48,777 nucleotides of DNA from Deltaproteobacteria bacterium (GTDB taxonomy: Bacteria > Desulfobacterota > DSM-4660 > Desulfatiglandales > Desulfatiglandaceae), in NCBI GenBank assembly GCA_021737785.1, contig JAIPDI010000042.1, positions 1 through 48,777 of the forward strand, in the 5' to 3' direction. Position 1 is the first letter of the stretch, and every line of letters begins with the position of its first letter. The translations under genes and the position numbers were made by a program. Below, in pieces: positions 39,245-48,524 of this stretch. The notes beneath the pieces are model-generated. The model ran no database searches. It was given only the letters and a program-made list of their open reading frames with translations, and was not told the DNA's origin.

Positions 39245-39940
39245 ATGAACCCGATTCTCCCCGAATATCTGGCCCCCACCTCCATTATTGACAGCGATCA
39301 CCCCGCGGTCAAAGATTATGCCGCCGCAACGGAGAATACGCGGGATATGATGGAACGGGCCGTAAATCTCTATTACGCCGTCCGTGACGGCATCTGGTAC
39401 GATCCCTACTATCCATTTTATCTCCCTCAACATTACCGGGCCAGCAACGTCCTGAAAAGCGGCCGGGGCTACTGCGTCTGCAAGGCCTCCCTCCTCTGCG
39501 CCCTGGGGAGGGCCTGCGGCATTCCCTCACGGATTGGGTTTGCCGATGTCAAGAATCACCTGGCCACCCGGCAGCTCCTCGATTTCCTGGGATCAGATCT
39601 CTTTGTCTACCACGGGTACGTGGAGTTCTATCTGGAAAACAGATGGGTCAAGGCGACCCCGGCCTTCAATAAGGAATTGTGTGAGCGGCACCGGGTAGCC
39701 CCCCTCGAGTTCAACGGTCGTGAGGATTCCATTTTCCACCCGTACAATCTGGAGCAGGAGCTGTTCATGGAATATGTGGTGGATCACGGGACCTATGCGG
39801 ACATCCCGGTGGATGTCATTGTGACTGCCTGGAAGGCGGCCTATGGAGAGGAGAGGGTCAACGCCTGGATTCAGGGATTTGAGACATCGGGGAAAACCAC
39901 ACAGCGCAACTTCCTCAGTGAAACCGTGGTCGAAGATTGA
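39245..39940 (+). CDS. Transglutaminase-like cysteine protease-fold protein
   Basis: A 231-residue cytoplasmic protein with the transglutaminase core: Cys77 in GRGYCVCKASLLCAL and GRACGIPSRIGFADV, then His123 in VYHGYVEFYLENRWVKATPAFN. The third catalytic residue, usually Asp after the Trp strand, is Thr138 here. Family members can be peptidases or amide-forming enzymes. AAGGAG precedes the ATG. Its role near the aromatic cluster is unknown. Confidence 0.8.
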   Translation: MNPILPEYLAPTSIIDSDHPAVKDYAAATENTRDMMERAVNLYYAVRDGIWYDPYYPFYLPQHYRASNVLKSGRGYCVCKASLLCALGRACGIPSRIGFADVKNHLATRQLLDFLGSDLFVYHGYVEFYLENRWVKATPAFNKELCERHRVAPLEFNGREDSIFHPYNLEQELFMEYVVDHGTYADIPVDVIVTAWKAAYGEERVNAWIQGFETSGKTTQRNFLSETVVED

Positions 39941-40065
39941 GGAATTGCGGATTGAGGAATCTGGGAATTTAGGGATTTAGGGATTGATGGATTGGGGGAT
40001 GTTTTGATTTCCAGATAAACACCCTATGTCTAACGCCTCGCGCCTCGCGCCTCGCGCCTTCTACA
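39941..40065. repeat. Degenerate tandem tracts GGATTGAGGAATT and CGCCTCGCGCCTCG
   Basis: About eight units of GGAATT/GGATTT/GGATTGA type run from 39942 to 40000, and four of GCGCCTC from 40036 to 40060. The units are variants of the CCTCAATTCC tract found near 34340 and 48600, in reverse orientation. Confidence 0.7.
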
Positions 40066-41052
40066 TCAGAGAATGCCGGAAATGATACCCGAGGCGTTGG
40101 GGCCTTCAAACGGCAGCCTTTTGATGCGGCCCAGTCCGGCTTTTGTCATCATCTCCCGAATCTGGCGGTCGGTATAGGAGCGACCCTTTTCGGTATTCAC
40201 CAGCATATTGAGGGAAAAAACAGCCGGGAAAAGCGGCCCGTCCGATGTGTCATTCAGGATAAAGTCGTGGATCAGCATCACCCCGCCCGGAGAAAGGGTC
40301 GAAACCGTTTTATTGATGATCATCTGACACTCATCGGGCCCTTCGCCGTGAAGCACGTGGGACAGCCATGCGACATCGTAAGTCCCGGGGATGTCGTCCT
40401 GGAGGTAATTGCAGGGGACAAAGGCGATTCGGTCCGAGAGGCCGAAACCGGAGATGGTCTTTTCTGCAAACGGCCTGGACGTGGGGAGATCGGCCACCGT
40501 TGCCCTCAGACCGGGGTTGGCGAGACAAAAATGGATGGCATAGGTGCCGGGACCGCCCCCCAAATCAAGGAGATGACCCCTCCCCTTCAGATCGATGATG
40601 CCTGGCAGACGGGGGGCAATTCCCATGGCCATGTTGAACATCCCCATAAGAAAGCTCTCTCGCTCTCCAGGGTCCGGATGGCGCCTTTCGCGAACGGGCC
40701 TGCCGGATATGACCGCCTGATCCAACCGTGCCCATGCCTCTACCAGGTGATGGTGGTGCATCACCATGTAGCCGATATATTGAGGAGAATCCTTAACCAG
40801 GAAGTTCCTGCTGAAGGGGGTGTTGACATATTGCTCCCCGGTCTTCTCAATAAGCCCCATGGCTGCAAGGGCGTTCAAAAGCGCGGCAGTTCCCCTCACA
40901 TCAGAGGGGAGATGTTCGGCTATTTTTTCAGCGCCGGCATTGCCGGCCTCTATCATAGAAAAAATGTCTAATTTGACGCCCGCATGTAAGGTGCATGCCT
41001 GCCAGTAGCTTCCCGAGACCTCCAGAAGTCTGCCCGCATTCCACTCAGTCAT
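40066..41052 (-). CDS. SAM-dependent O-methyltransferase-like protein
   Basis: The 328-residue protein has an N-terminal winged-helix dimerisation domain (about 10-100) and a C-terminal methyltransferase domain with motif I HLLDLGGGPGTYAIHF, the acidic VADLP loop and GGVMLIHDFILND. This is the acetylserotonin/hydroxyneurosporene methyltransferase layout. It starts 5 bases after the stop of a 45-residue protein and is probably co-transcribed with it. The substrate is unknown; a small phenolic or quinone-like compound is typical. Confidence 0.85.
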   Translation of the reverse strand: MTEWNAGRLLEVSGSYWQACTLHAGVKLDIFSMIEAGNAGAEKIAEHLPSDVRGTAALLNALAAMGLIEKTGEQYVNTPFSRNFLVKDSPQYIGYMVMHHHHLVEAWARLDQAVISGRPVRERRHPDPGERESFLMGMFNMAMGIAPRLPGIIDLKGRGHLLDLGGGPGTYAIHFCLANPGLRATVADLPTSRPFAEKTISGFGLSDRIAFVPCNYLQDDIPGTYDVAWLSHVLHGEGPDECQMIINKTVSTLSPGGVMLIHDFILNDTSDGPLFPAVFSLNMLVNTEKGRSYTDRQIREMMTKAGLGRIKRLPFEGPNASGIISGIL

Positions 41053-41057
41053 CCCAG

Positions 41058-41195
41058 TTATCCCTGATCCACTTTGTCTCTGACGCAGGCCACCAGCGTC
41101 TCGATCTCTTTCTCTTCCAGTTTTTTCAAAAAATCGAGGGTTGCATCTGTTTCCAGGACTTTTTTAAGAATCTTTATCAATTCATCCTTTTTCAT
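41058..41195 (-). CDS. Small 45-residue charged protein
   Basis: MKKDELIKILKKVLETDATL followed by DFLKKLEEKEIETLV is an almost all-helical lysine/glutamate-rich peptide. The ATG at 41195 has AAAGGAA upstream, whereas an upstream in-frame ATG (41303) adds poorly coding residues. It lies between the DUF362 and methyltransferase genes. Function unknown. Confidence 0.65.
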   Translation of the reverse strand: MKKDELIKILKKVLETDATLDFLKKLEEKEIETLVACVRDKVDQG

Positions 41196-41349
41196 GGTAT
41201 GGCATTCCTTTAGATCCGGCAACTTTTGGCATGGCGGCATCCGTGCAGCACCCATGCCGTTGGACAGCGCGTCTCTTATAGCCCGGGGGAAGCGATTCGT
41301 CAATCAAAAGCGTGCTCTCTCGTCCCACTTGGAATTGTCTCGAAAAAGA

Positions 41350-42459
41350 TCAAATCGTCACCAGCTTATATTCTCGGCTCCCAAGCCCTATCGACTCGGC
41401 ATGATTGAGCTGAACGGTCCAGTCTATCTTGGGATAGATGCCCTTGAATTTATCTTCACCCGACTCCCTGCATCCCGTGAGGCACGAGCCTTCACTCGCC
41501 ACCTGCTGATTCACCAGATCCACGGAGGCCTGATCAATGGCCACAGGATCTCTGGACGCCAGGATGCCGATATCGGGAACCAGGGGGGCGTCGTTATGCC
41601 CGTAACAGTCGCAGGCAGGAGAGATATGGGTAAGGAAATTCAGAAAAAAGGACTTCTCCCTCTTTCCCTTCAACACAGCCGATGTGTACTCCGCCATCTT
41701 TTTCTGAAACAGGGGGATATCGGCGTTCCACTGGACATCGATGGCCCCGTTCGGGCAGATCAGGATGCACTCGCCGCAGCCCACGCACTTTTCAGGGTCA
41801 ATGCCCGCCTTTCCTTCATTCAGGGATATGGCATGTTGCGCACAGTGGCTCACACACTCCCCGCAGCCGATGCATTTCTTCTTTTTGACCTTGGGCGACA
41901 GATCCGAATGCTGCTCAAGCTTCCCTTTCCTGGCTGCACACCCCATCCCCACATTTTTGATGGTACCCCCGAAACCGGACAGCTCGTGCCCCTTGAAGTG
42001 GGCCGCACTGATCAAGACCTCGGCTTCTGCGATCTCCTTTCCGATGTAGGCGGTCTTTATGATCTCCAGCCCTGTTTTTACCGTTGCGTAGGAGGCGCCC
42101 CGGATCCCGTCCGCAATGATGAGGGGCGCGTTGACCACTGAATAGGCAAATCCGTTTTCCATGGCGGTGATGAGATGAGAGACGCTGTTCCCCCGTGTAC
42201 CGGCATACAGCGTGTTTGCATCGGTCAAAAAAGGAGATGCCCCAAGATCCTTGACCGCGTCCACGATCGGACGAATCAGAATGGGCCGGATAAAAGCGGC
42301 ATTCCCCTTCTCGCCGAAATGCACCTTGATCGCGACCAGGTTCCTGGCCGCAATGATACTGTTCAGACCCGCAGCTTCCATGAGCCGCTTCAATTTAGCC
42401 GGAAGATTTTCCTTCATAGAGGTCCTGAGATTGCAAAAATAGACATTACTGGCAACCAT
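41350..42459 (-). CDS. DUF362 protein with two [4Fe-4S] clusters
   Basis: The 369-residue protein has a DUF362 domain (NLVAIKVHFGEKGN near the start, DANTLYAGTRGN) interrupted by a double ferredoxin motif CIGCGECVSHC and CVGCGECILICPNGA. This arrangement is common in anaerobes and is of unknown function, often called iron-sulfur cluster-binding protein. I use the ATG at 42459, preceded by GGAGGGGGAG, rather than an upstream ATG adding 35 residues. Confidence 0.85.
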   Translation of the reverse strand: MVASNVYFCNLRTSMKENLPAKLKRLMEAAGLNSIIAARNLVAIKVHFGEKGNAAFIRPILIRPIVDAVKDLGASPFLTDANTLYAGTRGNSVSHLITAMENGFAYSVVNAPLIIADGIRGASYATVKTGLEIIKTAYIGKEIAEAEVLISAAHFKGHELSGFGGTIKNVGMGCAARKGKLEQHSDLSPKVKKKKCIGCGECVSHCAQHAISLNEGKAGIDPEKCVGCGECILICPNGAIDVQWNADIPLFQKKMAEYTSAVLKGKREKSFFLNFLTHISPACDCYGHNDAPLVPDIGILASRDPVAIDQASVDLVNQQVASEGSCLTGCRESGEDKFKGIYPKIDWTVQLNHAESIGLGSREYKLVTI

Positions 42460-42690
42460 GCTGAATACTCCCCCTCCCGAGACAGGGCATATGCTCCTGA
42501 TCGTCGCGCTGTTGGATATTGGGCGTGTTGAATTGTCTCGACATCGCCGGTTTTTCATTGACAAACCTACGGTACTGGATTATTGATTTAAACTCAAGTG
42601 TTTCTTGAATCTCCCGCCGTTGGGCTCATGCCCCGGCCGCCGGATTCGAGGCGGACCGCTGATCCGGAAAATAACAGAAAAGATGATCCC

Positions 42691-43320
42691 ATGAACAAAA
42701 AAATTCTTCCAATCCTGGCAGGCGGCGTACTCAGTATTGGGTTACTCCTCTTGCTCTCCGGCGCCGTCTTTGCGGACGACCCCAAAAAGATATTGTGCAT
42801 TGAGGCCTACGACATGCTCAATACCGTCCCTGACACCTACCTTATCGATGTCAGAACCCGGGAAGAGTATCAGCTTGTGGGGCATCCTCTCAATGCATAC
42901 CTGTTTCCCTTTATGTTCATGAGTTCGGAACTGAAAAAAACCAATGACACTTATGAATACCCCATTAACATCAAGAACAAGGATTTTATAAAAGAAATCA
43001 CCCAGGTCTTCAAGCAGACAGACAATCTTCTCATTATCTCCCGGAGCGGCCTGCGGAGCGAACTTGCGGCAAAAGAACTCATGAATGCCGGTTTCAAGAA
43101 GGTCTATGATGTGGAGAACGGTTTTGAAGGGCCTGAATTCCCCTTCTTTTCCGACAGCAACAAGCATAAATTCTACCGGCAGCTTGCTAAACGAAATAAG
43201 ATCTATGGGTTCAACCATAGACGACATTATGGATGGCAGTGGTGGGGGCTCCCGTGGACGTACGAGATGGACCCGAAGTTCATCTACCCCCCCGACCTGA
43301 ACCCACCCAAAAAAAAATAG
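42691..43320 (+). CDS. Exported rhodanese-like protein lacking the catalytic cysteine
   Basis: The 209-residue protein has a signal peptide (MNKKILPILAGG through SGAVFADD, cleavage near 28-29) and a rhodanese fold with LIDVRTREEYQLVGHPLNAY. The active-site loop reads ISRSGLRS, with Ser117 where sulfurtransferases have Cys, so it cannot act as a standard sulfurtransferase. The C-terminal 50 residues are rich in aromatic and proline residues (YGWQWWGLPWTYEMDPK). It may bind another periplasmic partner. Starting at the ATG of the signal peptide is clearly best. Confidence 0.82.
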   Translation: MNKKILPILAGGVLSIGLLLLLSGAVFADDPKKILCIEAYDMLNTVPDTYLIDVRTREEYQLVGHPLNAYLFPFMFMSSELKKTNDTYEYPINIKNKDFIKEITQVFKQTDNLLIISRSGLRSELAAKELMNAGFKKVYDVENGFEGPEFPFFSDSNKHKFYRQLAKRNKIYGFNHRRHYGWQWWGLPWTYEMDPKFIYPPDLNPPKKK

Positions 43321-43331
43321 GGAGGATGACC

Positions 43332-43514
43332 ATGAACTCTGAAGAGCTTATCAAACTTATGCAACAAGTGGACGAAAAGGGGATCAGCTGGGAAACGGTG
43401 GAGAAGAAGCTTAAGGTTTCTCATGAGGTGCTGGATCTTTACACCCACTCCGGACCGGTACCGGTGACCATCATCAATAACCTGAATAAACTGCTGGAAC
43501 AACCCGCCGGGTAG
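43332..43514 (+). CDS. Small 60-residue helix-turn-helix-like protein
   Basis: MNSEELIKLMQQVDEKGISW followed by ETVEKKLKVSHEVLDLY has a helix-turn-helix-like spacing and no other domain. GGAGG at 43321-43325 lies six bases before this ATG; the ATG at 43326 is too close to it. It lies 11 bases after the rhodanese-like gene, so they are co-transcribed. Role unknown. Confidence 0.7.
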   Translation: MNSEELIKLMQQVDEKGISWETVEKKLKVSHEVLDLYTHSGPVPVTIINNLNKLLEQPAG

Positions 43515-43690
43515 ACGTACCCGCATTCAAAATTATTCTATCGGGTGTAACCTCAGACGCGATTCTGTCTCTTCTTATTAAGTGGGGTGAGATGAGTTTA
43601 TGAACAGCGCCCGGCTGCTCTTGATAAACCCTGTTTGGGTCCCGGTTACCGAAACGGTATGACAATGTTGCATTGAAAGGAGATAAAAAT

Positions 43691-44014
43691 ATGGCCGATC
43701 TGTTGCATGTATCGGATGCAGATTTTGAAAAGGAAATTGTTCAGGCGGATATTCCTGCCATGGTGGACTTCTGGGCGGAATGGTGCGGTCCGTGCAAGAT
43801 GGTGGGGCCGACCGTTGAGGCTTTGGCAAAGGAGTATGAAGGAAAAATAAAGATTGCCAAGATGGATGTGGATCAAAACCGTGAAACGCCCGCCAAATTC
43901 GGCATCCGCAGTATCCCGACCCTCATCCTTTTCAAGGATGGCAAAGTGGCCCACACCCTTGTTGGGGCGCTGCCCAAGGGCGATATCGAGAAAGAATTGA
44001 AAAAACTGTTGTAG
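43691..44014 (+). CDS. trxA: Thioredoxin
   Basis: The 107-residue protein has the redox site WCGPC at 31-35 in DFWAEWCGPCKMVGPTVEAL and the cis-Pro loop RSIPTLILFKDGK. AAAGGAG precedes the ATG at 43691; the longer frame beginning at 43673 has no support. It reduces cytoplasmic disulfides and pairs with the TrxB encoded 190 bases downstream. Confidence 0.96.
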   Translation: MADLLHVSDADFEKEIVQADIPAMVDFWAEWCGPCKMVGPTVEALAKEYEGKIKIAKMDVDQNRETPAKFGIRSIPTLILFKDGKVAHTLVGALPKGDIEKELKKLL

Positions 44015-44030
44015 GCATTTCACGTATCCC

Positions 44031-44150
44031 CCCAAGGCGGCCTGACCGCCGCAACCAAAAGGGTATGGGTGCAACTCCCGGCAATTTTTGAACGCTTACC
44101 GATAAGGCGCCAACTTCTCCGCATGGCGCGGAGAAGTTACCACCAAAGAT
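44031..44150 (-). repeat. Mosaic dispersed repeat R2, diverged partial copy
   Basis: The reverse complement contains GCATCTTTGGTGGTAACTTC, a hairpin AACTTCTCCGC/GCGGAGAAGTT, and TTTGGTTGCGGCGGTCAGGC. These resemble the tail of the 16668 copy and blocks at 21710-21780 and 22065-22110. It fills the gap between trxA and trxB. Confidence 0.5.
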
Positions 44151-44204
44151 GCTAACCCTGACGGAATGAAGGCGGGGGGTTGTTTGGAATATGTTGGCGA
44201 TGAT

Positions 44205-45119
44205 ATGGAAGATTTGATCATTATCGGCAGCGGGCCCGCGGGCCTCACCGCCGGCCTGTATGCTGCCCGGTCACGGCTGAAAACCCTGCTGCTGGAGAAA
44301 CTCAGCCCCGGCGGACAGGTGCTGCTCACGGATACGGTGGAAAATTACCCCGGCTTCCCCGAAGGAATCTCTGGTTTTGAGTTGATGGACCGGATGAAAC
44401 GCCAGGCGGAAAACTTCGGACTCATCATCCAGAGCCAGGAGGTCGTCCGACTCAATCTCACCCCGGAGAAGAAGGAGGTGGTCACGGATAAGGGAACCCT
44501 GGAGGCCCGAAGCCTGATCTTGACCACCGGCGCCACACCTCGGAAACTGGCCGTCGAAGGGGAAGAGCGGCTGACGGGCAAGGGGGTTTCGTATTGCGCC
44601 ACGTGCGACGGGCCGTTTTACCGGGACCGGGAAGTGGCGGTCATCGGGGGGGGGGATACGGCCGTCGAGGAGGCCTTGTACCTGACCCGGTTTGCCAGCA
44701 AGGTCCATCTGGTGCATCGCCGAAATGAACTCAGGGCCACAAAGCTGCTTCAGGAAAGGGCGTTCGCCCAGGAAAAAATAGCATTTGAATGGGGGACCAT
44801 CCCCCATCGCATCCTCGGCGAGGCAGGGGTGGAGGAAATCGAGCTGAAGCATGTGAAATCAGGCGACCTGTCCCGGCTGCGGGTGGATGGTGTCTTCGTC
44901 TTTGTGGGCTACGATCCCAATAACGAGCTGGTGAAAGACCTGTTGGAACTGGACGGTTACGGCTTTGTGGTGACCGATAATGACCTGAGAACCTCTAGCC
45001 CGGGAGTTTTTGCCGCCGGCGATATCCGGTCCAAGCTGCTTCGTCAAATATCCACTGCTGTAGGGGAAGGCGCGACAGCCGCCTTTGCCGCAGAAAGGTA
45101 CCTGGAAAACGGGATATAA
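44205..45119 (+). CDS. trxB: Thioredoxin reductase
   Basis: The 304-residue flavoprotein starts MEDLIIIGSGPAGLTAGLYA (FAD motif), has the redox disulfide CATC at 131-134, the NADPH motif VIGGGDTAVEEALYL and the C-terminal FAAGDIRSK. I chose the ATG at 44205 because the FAD fold begins immediately; an ATG 13 codons earlier adds an unconserved stretch. Its stop touches the start of the BamD lipoprotein gene. Confidence 0.93.
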   Translation: MEDLIIIGSGPAGLTAGLYAARSRLKTLLLEKLSPGGQVLLTDTVENYPGFPEGISGFELMDRMKRQAENFGLIIQSQEVVRLNLTPEKKEVVTDKGTLEARSLILTTGATPRKLAVEGEERLTGKGVSYCATCDGPFYRDREVAVIGGGDTAVEEALYLTRFASKVHLVHRRNELRATKLLQERAFAQEKIAFEWGTIPHRILGEAGVEEIELKHVKSGDLSRLRVDGVFVFVGYDPNNELVKDLLELDGYGFVVTDNDLRTSSPGVFAAGDIRSKLLRQISTAVGEGATAAFAAERYLENGI

Positions 45120-45872
45120 ATGCCGCCTGCCATACCCACTCCCAGATCTAACAGATGGATCCTGCAATTGATTGTGGGGATCTGCCTGCTCCTCCTCTTG
45201 AACGGATGTGCCCTCTGGAACAGCATCTTTGGCGGGGGGGAAGAGCTGACCCCTGCGGAACTCATGGCCGACGGGATGGAGGAATTCAACGACGGTAACT
45301 TCGAGACTGCGGCCGAGATGTTTCAGAAGATAAAGGACCGGTATCCGTATAGTAAATACGCCACCGAGGCCGAACTCAGGATGGCCGACGCCCAGTACGA
45401 AAAAGAGCTTTTTGACGAGGCTTATGACGGATATACGGAGTTTGAAAAGCTTCATCCCAGAAACCCCAATATCCCCTATGTGATGTTCCGGAAAGGGATG
45501 TGCAATTTCAGGCGGGTGAGTACCATCGACAGGGATCAGTCCTACACCCGTAAGGCACAGGAGGATTTCGAGCGGCTCATCAAGATGCACCGGAGGAGCC
45601 CCTATGCCGAAAAGGCCCGCCGGAAAGTGCGGGAGTGTTACATAAAACTGGCCGAGCATGAGATGTATGTGGGTGATTTTTATTTCAAGATGGCGAAATA
45701 CCGGCCGGCCATGGAACGATATCTGTATCTGATCGAACACTATCCCGATGTCGGGCAATATCATGAGTCCCTGGAAAAGATCAAGATATGCAGGGAAAAG
45801 ATCGCCGAAACGCCCGAAGAGCTGTCCTGGTGGGGCCGGTTAACCCACTCTATTCATACTATTTTCAATTAG
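45120..45872 (+). CDS. bamD: Outer membrane assembly lipoprotein BamD
   Basis: The 250-residue protein has a signal peptide with lipobox LLNGC (lipidated Cys30) and tetratricopeptide-like repeats: DGMEEFNDGNFETAAEMFQKI, YGYTEFEKLHPRNP-type and RYLYLIEHYPD. BamD is the essential lipoprotein partner of BamA in outer membrane beta-barrel insertion. The start is directly after the trxB stop. Its 3' end overlaps the convergent alaS by 33 bases. Not related to the benzoyl-CoA BamD at 34399. Confidence 0.88.
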   Translation: MPPAIPTPRSNRWILQLIVGICLLLLLNGCALWNSIFGGGEELTPAELMADGMEEFNDGNFETAAEMFQKIKDRYPYSKYATEAELRMADAQYEKELFDEAYDGYTEFEKLHPRNPNIPYVMFRKGMCNFRRVSTIDRDQSYTRKAQEDFERLIKMHRRSPYAEKARRKVRECYIKLAEHEMYVGDFYFKMAKYRPAMERYLYLIEHYPDVGQYHESLEKIKICREKIAETPEELSWWGRLTHSIHTIFN

Positions 45873-48494
45873 CCCATACAAGGTCTCAAGGGCCTGGCCC
45901 AGTTTTTCCGGTTGATCCCCGCCGCCCTGGGCCATATTCGGCCGACCGCCGCCTTTTCCCCCCACTAGGCCCGATACCTGCCGGATAATTTCGCCCGCAT
46001 GGAACGTTCCCGTTAAATCATGGGTCACCAGACAAATCAGCATCGCCTTTCCGTCTGACCTTGCGCCCAAAAGGACGATGCCCGAGTCCAGCTTATCCTT
46101 CACCCGATCCGCCCATTCCCGAAGCTCTTTTGGCGAACCGGCCTCCACCTCCCGGGCGATGGCCCGGATGCCCTTGATCTCCCGGCCACCTGCCAGGAGG
46201 TCATCCGATCTCTTGGTAAGAAGTCTGGCGGTGAGGGTTTCGACCGCCCGCTCCTTTTCCTTCAGGGTCTTCAATACCCGTTCGATCTTGTCGCCCACCT
46301 GGTCCGGCGTCGTCTTGAGCAGCAAGGCCGCGGTCCTCAGTCCATGGTCCCTCTGCAGGGTATATTCAAAAGCGGCTTCGCCCGTCAGGGCCTCGATCCG
46401 GCGCATATTGGCGGCCACCGCACCTTCACTGACAATCCGGAAAAGACCGATATTACCGGTCCGTTCCGTATGGGTCCCCCCGCACAGTTCCATACTGATC
46501 CCGTCGCCGATGGTGACCAGCCTGACCGTATCGCCGTATTTCTCTTCAAAGATGGCCATGGCCCCGGTTTTCATGGCCTCTTCCTTTGACATCACCTGGG
46601 TTTGAACCGGGAGATTGTCCCGGATATGCCGGTTCACCAGACGTTCGATCTCTTCGATTTTTTCCAAAGACACCTGGGTAAAATGACTGAAGTCGAATCG
46701 AAGCCTGTCTGCGGAGACCAGAGACCCTGCCTGTTTCACGTGATCGCCCAGCACCTCTCTGAGGGCCGCGTGAAGGAGGTGGGTGGCCGTATGGTTACTG
46801 GCCGTGGCCCTCCGCCTTTCAAGGTCCACCGCTGCCTCGACCCTCTCGCCGACGGTCAACTCACCGGTCTCCACAAAGCCCCTGTGGACAAAGAGATCGG
46901 TGCCGGCCTTCACTGTCTGCGTTACCCGGAACCTTGCCGCAGGGCCCCTAAGCCAGCCGAGATCCCCTGTCTGCCCCCCCGATTCTGCGTAGAAGGGGGT
47001 CTGGTCCAGGACCACCTCGGCCGTTTCGCCGGCCGCGACTGACCGGACCTCTTTCCCATCCGCCACCATGGCGAGGATCACCGGTTCCGATTCCAGGCGA
47101 TCATATCCCACGAAGCGGCTGACAAGCCCGCGGCCCAGGAGCCTTCGCAAGGTCGCCGGGACCTCCGCCTCCCCGCTTCCCTTCCACGATTCCTGGGACA
47201 GGGTCCTCTGCCGGGACATGGATCTGCCATAGCCGTCCGTGTCCACGGTCAGGTTTTCGTCACGGGCCACGTCTTCCACAATATCGAGGGAGAGCCCGTA
47301 GGTGTCATAGAGTTTGAAGGCCACCTCACCGGGGATGGTATCGAGCCCCTTTGCCCGCAATTTCCCTATCTCTTCTTCCAGCACCCGCATGCTGTAGTTG
47401 AGGGTGTCGGAAAAGCGTCTTTCCTCATTTTCCACCACCCCCTCGATCAGGCTCCTTGCCCGGATCAGCTCGGCGTAATCCTCGCCCATGACATCGATGA
47501 CCTTGCCGCAGACAGAGCTGAGGAATGCTCCCTTCAGGTCCAGAACCTGCCCAAAGCGGAGAGCCCTCCGGATAATCCGCCTCAGGACATACCCCCGTCC
47601 TTCATTTGAAGGGATGATCCCGTCGCCGATCAAAAAGGCGGCGGCCCGGGCATGATCGGAGATCACCCGGAAGGCCACATCCTCTCTGTCCCGGCCCCCG
47701 TATCGCCGCTGAGATATCTCCTGGATGCGCAGGAGGATATCCCTGAAGAGGTCGGTATCATAATTGGAGGGGACCCCCTGAACAACCGCCGTAATCCTTT
47801 CCAGCCCCATCCCGGTGTCGATGTTGGGCCGAGGAAGGGGAGTCAGGGTACCGTCCGGACCCCGATCGAACTGGGTGAACACCAGGTTCCAGATCTCCAG
47901 AAAGCGATTGCAGTCGCACCCGGGGGCGCACTCGGGCTTTCCGCATCCTGCAGCCGGACCCTGGTCCATATGAATCTCCGAACAGGGTCCGCAAGGCCCG
48001 GTATCTCCCATGGCCCAGAAATTATCCTTTTCCCCCAGCCTCACGATCCTGTCCGTCGGAATCCCGATCTTCTCCTCCCAGATCCGGTAGGCCTCGTCAT
48101 CATCCCTGTACACGGTGATATGGAGCCTTTCAGCCGGAAGTCCATACCCTTTGGTCAGCAGTTCCCATCCCCACTCGATCGCCTCCTCCTTAAAGTAATC
48201 GCCGAAGGAGAAATTTCCCAGCATCTCAAAAAAGGTATGGTGTCTCGGGGTGTATCCGACGTTTTCGAGATCATTGTGCTTGCCGCCGGCACGCATGCAC
48301 TTCTGTGATGTGGCCGCTCGGGTATATCCCAGGTTCTCTTCCCCCAGAAAGGCCCCCTTGAACTGGACCATCCCCGCATTGGTGAAAAGCAGTGTGGGAT
48401 CATCCCGCGGGATCAGCGACGAGCTGTCAACGATCCGGTGGCCATGGGCCCTGAAGTAATCCAGAAAAGCCTTCCTGATTTCCCTGAAATTCAT
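45840..48494 (-). CDS. alaS: Alanine-tRNA ligase
   Basis: The 884-residue enzyme has the class II catalytic core beginning MNFREIRKAFLDYFRAHGH and the editing-domain zinc motifs SNHTATHLLHAAL and CGGTHTERTGNIG. The C-terminal domain is rich in Gly (VGGKGGGRPNMAQGGG). Length is normal. It sits directly downstream of recA on the minus strand, a common order (recA-recX-alaS in many proteobacteria; recX is absent here). The 3' end overlaps the convergent bamD lipoprotein gene by 33 bases. Confidence 0.96.
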   Translation of the reverse strand: MNFREIRKAFLDYFRAHGHRIVDSSSLIPRDDPTLLFTNAGMVQFKGAFLGEENLGYTRAATSQKCMRAGGKHNDLENVGYTPRHHTFFEMLGNFSFGDYFKEEAIEWGWELLTKGYGLPAERLHITVYRDDDEAYRIWEEKIGIPTDRIVRLGEKDNFWAMGDTGPCGPCSEIHMDQGPAAGCGKPECAPGCDCNRFLEIWNLVFTQFDRGPDGTLTPLPRPNIDTGMGLERITAVVQGVPSNYDTDLFRDILLRIQEISQRRYGGRDREDVAFRVISDHARAAAFLIGDGIIPSNEGRGYVLRRIIRRALRFGQVLDLKGAFLSSVCGKVIDVMGEDYAELIRARSLIEGVVENEERRFSDTLNYSMRVLEEEIGKLRAKGLDTIPGEVAFKLYDTYGLSLDIVEDVARDENLTVDTDGYGRSMSRQRTLSQESWKGSGEAEVPATLRRLLGRGLVSRFVGYDRLESEPVILAMVADGKEVRSVAAGETAEVVLDQTPFYAESGGQTGDLGWLRGPAARFRVTQTVKAGTDLFVHRGFVETGELTVGERVEAAVDLERRRATASNHTATHLLHAALREVLGDHVKQAGSLVSADRLRFDFSHFTQVSLEKIEEIERLVNRHIRDNLPVQTQVMSKEEAMKTGAMAIFEEKYGDTVRLVTIGDGISMELCGGTHTERTGNIGLFRIVSEGAVAANMRRIEALTGEAAFEYTLQRDHGLRTAALLLKTTPDQVGDKIERVLKTLKEKERAVETLTARLLTKRSDDLLAGGREIKGIRAIAREVEAGSPKELREWADRVKDKLDSGIVLLGARSDGKAMLICLVTHDLTGTFHAGEIIRQVSGLVGGKGGGRPNMAQGGGDQPEKLGQALETLYGLIENSMNRVG

Positions 48495-48524
48495 TGATCC
48501 ACCTTACGTGTCATATAATTTGGG

